NCBI GenBank assembly: GCA_964604565.1
Contig: CAZRZN010000196.1
Location: 1-8,396, forward strand
From: CAZRZN01 sp964604565
GTDB taxonomy: Bacteria > Pseudomonadota > Alphaproteobacteria > Rhodobacterales > Rhodobacteraceae
DNA: 8,396 nt
Reading direction: 5' to 3'
Part shown: positions 6,004 through 8,396 of the stretch, piece after piece
How positions within the stretch are numbered: position 1 is the first letter of the stretch
Layout: every line of letters starts with the position of its first letter
Program-made: the position numbers and the translations under genes
Notes under the pieces: generated by a model
Seen by the model: only the letters and a program-made list of their open reading frames with translations
Database searches by the model: none
Told to the model about the DNA's origin: nothing

Positions 6004-6054
6004 GAAATCTGCCCGTAACCTCGATCTTGTCAACAAAATCTGAGGGATCGCACC

Positions 6055-6468
6055 ATGTCACATTTCGAGACTGCCAAAGCTTTTTTCGACGCCTGTGAAA
6101 CCGGCAAGGGCTGGGATACCTGCCAGACATGGTGCAAGGACGACGCTGGCTTTTCCTGCCAGGCAGATGCGCTGGCCGACACAAAGACGCTCTCTGACTA
6201 CTGCGAGTGGATGAAGGGGCTGCTGACGCCGGTGCCGGATGGGCATTACGTGCTCAAGTGCTTTGCCCTGGACGCAGATCGGGGAACCGCCGTTGCCGCA
6301 GCGCAGTTCCACGGCACACAGACAGGCGAAGGGGGTCCGGTCGCCCCCACTGGCAATAGGGTTGTATCCGATTATGCCTATGTCATCGAATTCGACGGGG
6401 ACAAGATCAGCCATTTGAACAAGATCTGGAATGACGTGCATGCGCTACGCGGCCTTGGATGGGCTTGA
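6055..6468 (+). CDS. NTF2/SnoaL-like domain protein, 137 aa
   Basis: The length, the N-terminal helix (ETAKAFFDACETGKGWD), the central aromatic and acidic segments and the C-terminal beta hairpin (SDYAYVIEFDGDKISHLNKIWND) fit a single NTF2-like / SnoaL-like cone domain. The ending ALRGLGWA is typical, as I recall, of a bacterial subgroup annotated as nuclear transport factor 2 family. Such proteins act as small-molecule isomerases, cyclases or binding proteins; the substrate is not readable. It is cytoplasmic, with no signal peptide, and has six cysteines (residues 14, 23, 27, 35, 50, 69), rather many for its size. TGAGGGA at 6041-6047, 7 bases before ATG, fixes the start. It is divergent from the LuxR/GAF regulator, which may control it, and a hairpin terminator follows. 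Confidence 0.8.
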   Translation: MSHFETAKAFFDACETGKGWDTCQTWCKDDAGFSCQADALADTKTLSDYCEWMKGLLTPVPDGHYVLKCFALDADRGTAVAAAQFHGTQTGEGGPVAPTGNRVVSDYAYVIEFDGDKISHLNKIWNDVHALRGLGWA

Positions 6469-6482
6469 TCCAGAACGGTTGT

Positions 6483-6518
6483 GCCGGGTGCAGGCGCCAA
6501 ACTGCGTTTGGACCCGGC
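6483..6518 (+). terminator. Hairpin terminator after the NTF2-like gene
   Basis: The outer stem GCCGGGT/ACCCGGC (6483-6489 with 6512-6518) and inner stem CCAAAC/GTTTGG (6497-6502 with 6506-6511) stack with a 7-base bulge on the 5' side and loop TGC. It starts 14 bases after the stop codon. No T-tract follows. Position and 13 paired bases support termination of a single-gene transcript. Confidence 0.5.
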
Positions 6519-6920
6519 CCTTATCAAGAGGCCTTTCGGATTCAGGTGGCTAGCAAGGTCATCGACAGGGCGGCCCACGATGATCTGATGATCTATCAAG
6601 ACAGGGTCATGGCGACGACTGCGGTCGGTGCGGGGTATCCTCGGGTCAATCCGCATAGGTTGCCAGGGCGTTGTTCTGGCCAGTGCGAAAGAGCTTCTTC
6701 CCCCGGCGGAGCACGTTGGTCAGGGCCAGACACAAGATCACCTCAATAGTTGCGGCACGCTGCGACAGAACCCCGACGCAGGGGGGCTGTAGCGCCTGTC
6801 CCTGAGGCCGGCGGCACGGTGCCGTGGGCCGGCATGCGCCCGCCGCTCCAAATGGACGAACGCCACCCGGGAAACGGATGGACAGTGCTTTAGGCCAACG
6901 CAATCAGGGGAGCAGGGGAT
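6519..6920. other. Second gene-poor stretch, upstream of the transporter
   Basis: I see no certain gene. A tandem repeat of GATGATCT lies at 6579-6594. A GC-rich bulged hairpin at 6807-6833 (GCCGG/CCGGC outer stem, CGGCA/TGCCG inner) precedes the transporter. On the minus strand a frame ending at 6646 contains a hydrophobic, protein-like run (AATIEVILCLALTNVL, then RRGKKLFRTGQNN), possibly the tail of a decayed gene; the rest of that frame is proline and arginine rich and unconvincing. No promoter for the transporter was found with good boxes. Confidence 0.45.
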
Positions 6921-7034
6921 ATGTTGAAGTTCTTCGCAAGGATGGCGTCCGCTCTCAAGGATCGCCAAGACGAATGGTCGGTCATGAGAGTGTCAGATGC
7001 CGGTGCCGCCTGCATCACATGCGAGGTGACCTGA
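6921..7034 (+). CDS. Possible 37-aa small ORF coupled to the transporter start
   Basis: ATG 6921 follows AGGGG (6914-6918) by 2 bases and opens a 37-codon frame whose TGA (7032-7034) overlaps the transporter ATG as TGATG. The peptide begins with a basic amphipathic segment (MLKFFARMASALKDRQDEW) and ends with two cysteines (CITC). I recognise no family. The stop-start overlap is the arrangement of translational coupling, so it may be a leader peptide or a small protein of its own. The short Shine-Dalgarno spacing and small size leave chance possible. Confidence 0.4.
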   Translation: MLKFFARMASALKDRQDEWSVMRVSDAGAACITCEVT

Positions 7035-8206
7035 TGCGCTGGCGAATCCTTGCATTGCTGTTTATCGCCCGGGTCGGTCTGGGCATTCAGTTCCAGACAC
7101 TGGCCTCGGTTGGCGACAGTCTTACCGTTGCATTCGGTCTCGACTATGCTGGTGTCGGCCTGCTGATCGGACTTTTCATGCTGCCCGGACTGTTTCTTGC
7201 GCTTCCGGCTGGCTACCTGGGCCGCTATGTGTCCGACCGGCAGATGGTCGTGTCCGGACTTGGCGCCTTGGCGGTTGGCGGCCTCGTTTCGTCACTTGCG
7301 GTGGACAGCTGGACGATCGGCGTCGGTCGCCTGATCGCAGGGGCCGGTTTCCTGTCGACCATGGTATATTTCACAAAGATGGTTGCCGACTGGTTCGAAG
7401 GTCGGGAAATCGCGACCGCGATGAGCATTCTGGTCATGAGCTGGCCCTTCGGGATTGCCATGGGGCAGGTTGGCCATGCGTGGCTGGAGCAGACCTATGG
7501 TTGGCAGCTGCCCTTCCAAGTGGCCTCTGTCTATTGCCTGATCGCAGCTTTGGCCGTCTTCGCTTTCTACCGTCCGCCCCACGATCTGCCTGTCACGGGC
7601 AGTGCCGGGGTTGCGCGCATGACCCCGCGCGAATGGCGTCTTATTGTCTGCGCCGCTGGTGCTTGGGGTGTCTTCAACGCGGCCTATGTCACCTATCTGT
7701 CGTTTGGCCCCATACTCCTTCAAAGCATTGGAAAATCGGCGTTGGCGGCCGCAGGCATCATCAGCGTCGGAAGCTGGTTGATGATTGTCTCCGGTGCGAT
7801 TTGCGGGCAAATCGCGGACAGGTTCGGCCGCCGCGAGGTGATCCTGACCATCTGCATGAGCGGCGCTGTCCTCTCGCTCCTGCTCCTCGGGTTGCCGGGC
7901 GCAAGCCTGACCGCGAGTCTCATGTTCGGCCTCGTCGGTATGGCGCCTGCCGGTGTGATCATGGCCATGGCCGGACAAGCCTTGCGACCGCAAGTGCGGG
8001 CCTTCGGCATGGGCATTTTCTTCACGATCTACTTCGCGATCATGATGGCGACCCCGCCGGTCGCCGGGGCGATCCTTGATCGGACCGGCCAGGAACAGGG
8101 ACCTATCTTTCTTGCAATGGTATTGTTCGCCCTCGTACTGCCACTGTCGCTGGCTTTCCGCTACTTCAGATCGACGCCGGGATCAGCCGCCGTGACACTC
8201 CGCTGA
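7034..8206 (+). CDS. Major facilitator superfamily transporter, 390 aa
   Basis: The protein is a 12-helix secondary transporter of the inner membrane. The MFS loop motif appears after helix 2 (GYLGRYVSDRQ, residues 60-70) and again in the second half after helix 8 (GQIADRFGRRE, 258-268), showing the usual duplication around a central loop at about 180-200 (RPPHDLPVTGSAGVARMTPRE). Length is normal for the superfamily. The frame is open from 6824 but the upstream part is arginine rich and not membrane-like; ATG 7034, with GAGG at 7023-7026 seven bases before it, gives a proper first helix (ILALLFIARVGLGIQF). The substrate is unknown; a general resemblance to the cyanate/nitroimidazole (CynX/NimT) type is only an impression. 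It may be translationally coupled to the small ORF before it. Confidence 0.85.
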   Translation: MRWRILALLFIARVGLGIQFQTLASVGDSLTVAFGLDYAGVGLLIGLFMLPGLFLALPAGYLGRYVSDRQMVVSGLGALAVGGLVSSLAVDSWTIGVGRLIAGAGFLSTMVYFTKMVADWFEGREIATAMSILVMSWPFGIAMGQVGHAWLEQTYGWQLPFQVASVYCLIAALAVFAFYRPPHDLPVTGSAGVARMTPREWRLIVCAAGAWGVFNAAYVTYLSFGPILLQSIGKSALAAAGIISVGSWLMIVSGAICGQIADRFGRREVILTICMSGAVLSLLLLGLPGASLTASLMFGLVGMAPAGVIMAMAGQALRPQVRAFGMGIFFTIYFAIMMATPPVAGAILDRTGQEQGPIFLAMVLFALVLPLSLAFRYFRSTPGSAAVTLR

Positions 8207-8270
8207 GAAAAGCGTGCAAGATATTTTTTCCTCATAATCAATACTTTACACGTCGATCAAAGGGGAAATC
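8207..8270 (+). promoter_or_regulatory. AT-rich leader with ribosome binding site for the last gene
   Basis: The 50 bases 8221-8270 have about 30% G+C by my count, in contrast to the genes around them, and include a run of six T (8224-8229) and CATAAT (8233-8238), a -10-like word without a matching -35 box. AGGGG at 8261-8265 lies 5 bases before ATG 8271. This is probably the promoter and leader of the next gene. Confidence 0.4.
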
Positions 8271-8396
8271 ATGCAACGCCACAGCAACGAGGCAGAGGCA
8301 TTTCTCAGCACGAAACCGCACCACGGAGAGGCAAAGAGCCTGATGACCCCATATCGAGCAGCGCGGCAGCGGCTCATGACATGGAAAGCAAGTCAT
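8271..8396 (+). CDS. N-terminal 42 codons of an unidentified protein, cut by the window end
   Basis: The frame opens with ATG 8271 behind a good ribosome binding site and stays open for 42 codons to the last base. The visible part is hydrophilic, with a helical acidic start (NEAEAFLS), a histidine pair (KPHHGEAK) and a basic helix (YRAARQRLMTW). There is no signal peptide. It is too short to assign a family. Confidence 0.55.
   Translation, partial: MQRHSNEAEAFLSTKPHHGEAKSLMTPYRAARQRLMTWKASH

Noticed and set aside
6005..6033. Sigma-70 promoter for the regulator starting with TTGACA on the minus strand
   Set aside because: The -35 word is perfect but no -10 word better than AGATTT appears at 16-18 bases, so it is mentioned only as a possible half site.
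7292..7993. 233-codon minus-strand frame opposite the transporter
   Set aside because: It is the antisense shadow of the MFS gene, with a hydrophilic, repetitive composition and no ribosome binding site.
1..8396. CRISPR array, tRNA, rRNA, intact insertion sequence, toxin-antitoxin or defence system
   Set aside because: No regularly spaced repeats, cloverleaf or rRNA sequence, transposase with terminal repeats, or recognisable defence gene was found on either strand by eye.

Overview
The window looks like chromosomal DNA of an alphaproteobacterium, most likely a member of the Rhodobacteraceae (Roseobacter group). The coding stretches are G+C rich, and I recognise a DUF1523 membrane protein preceded by a small two-helix membrane protein, a creatinase, a LuxR-type HTH plus GAF regulator and an NTF2/SnoaL-like protein, a mix typical of that group. 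This placement is family-level recognition, not a search.

Layout. Positions 1-617 hold the C-terminal half of a GabD-type succinate-semialdehyde dehydrogenase, followed after 3 bases by an unrecognised 120-residue protein (621-983). After a 412-base gap comes a complete creatinase (1396-2598) with a strong ribosome binding site and a perfect 13-bp hairpin behind it. Three small membrane-protein genes follow in the same direction (2674-4001); the last two are tightly linked and the third is a DUF1523 protein.

Positions 4002-5059 contain no intact gene. They hold hairpins, an AT-rich patch, a 162-codon minus-strand frame broken by one stop, and a decayed LuxR-type helix-turn-helix lying in frame behind the stop of the next gene. 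That gene (minus, 5060-5935) is a LuxR-HTH/GAF regulator. It faces an NTF2/SnoaL-like protein (plus, 6055-6468) across about 120 bases that carry overlapping palindromes, an arrangement that suggests, without proving, that the regulator controls its neighbour and itself. A hairpin terminator follows the NTF2-like gene.

A second gene-poor stretch (6469-6920) leads to a possible 37-codon small ORF whose stop overlaps the start of a 12-helix major facilitator transporter (7034-8206). A last gene begins at 8271 and runs off the window.

Metabolically the clearest theme is use of small nitrogen compounds: creatinase splits creatine into sarcosine and urea, and GabD feeds succinate semialdehyde into the TCA cycle. 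No sarcosine oxidase, creatininase, urease or creatine transporter is visible here, so the pathway cannot be closed from this window. I found no CRISPR array, tRNA, rRNA, intact insertion sequence or defence system, and nothing I would call a new biological system. The most unusual signals are the in-frame HTH relic, the small ORF coupled to the transporter, and the hairpin pair with a T-tract at 4616-4666.
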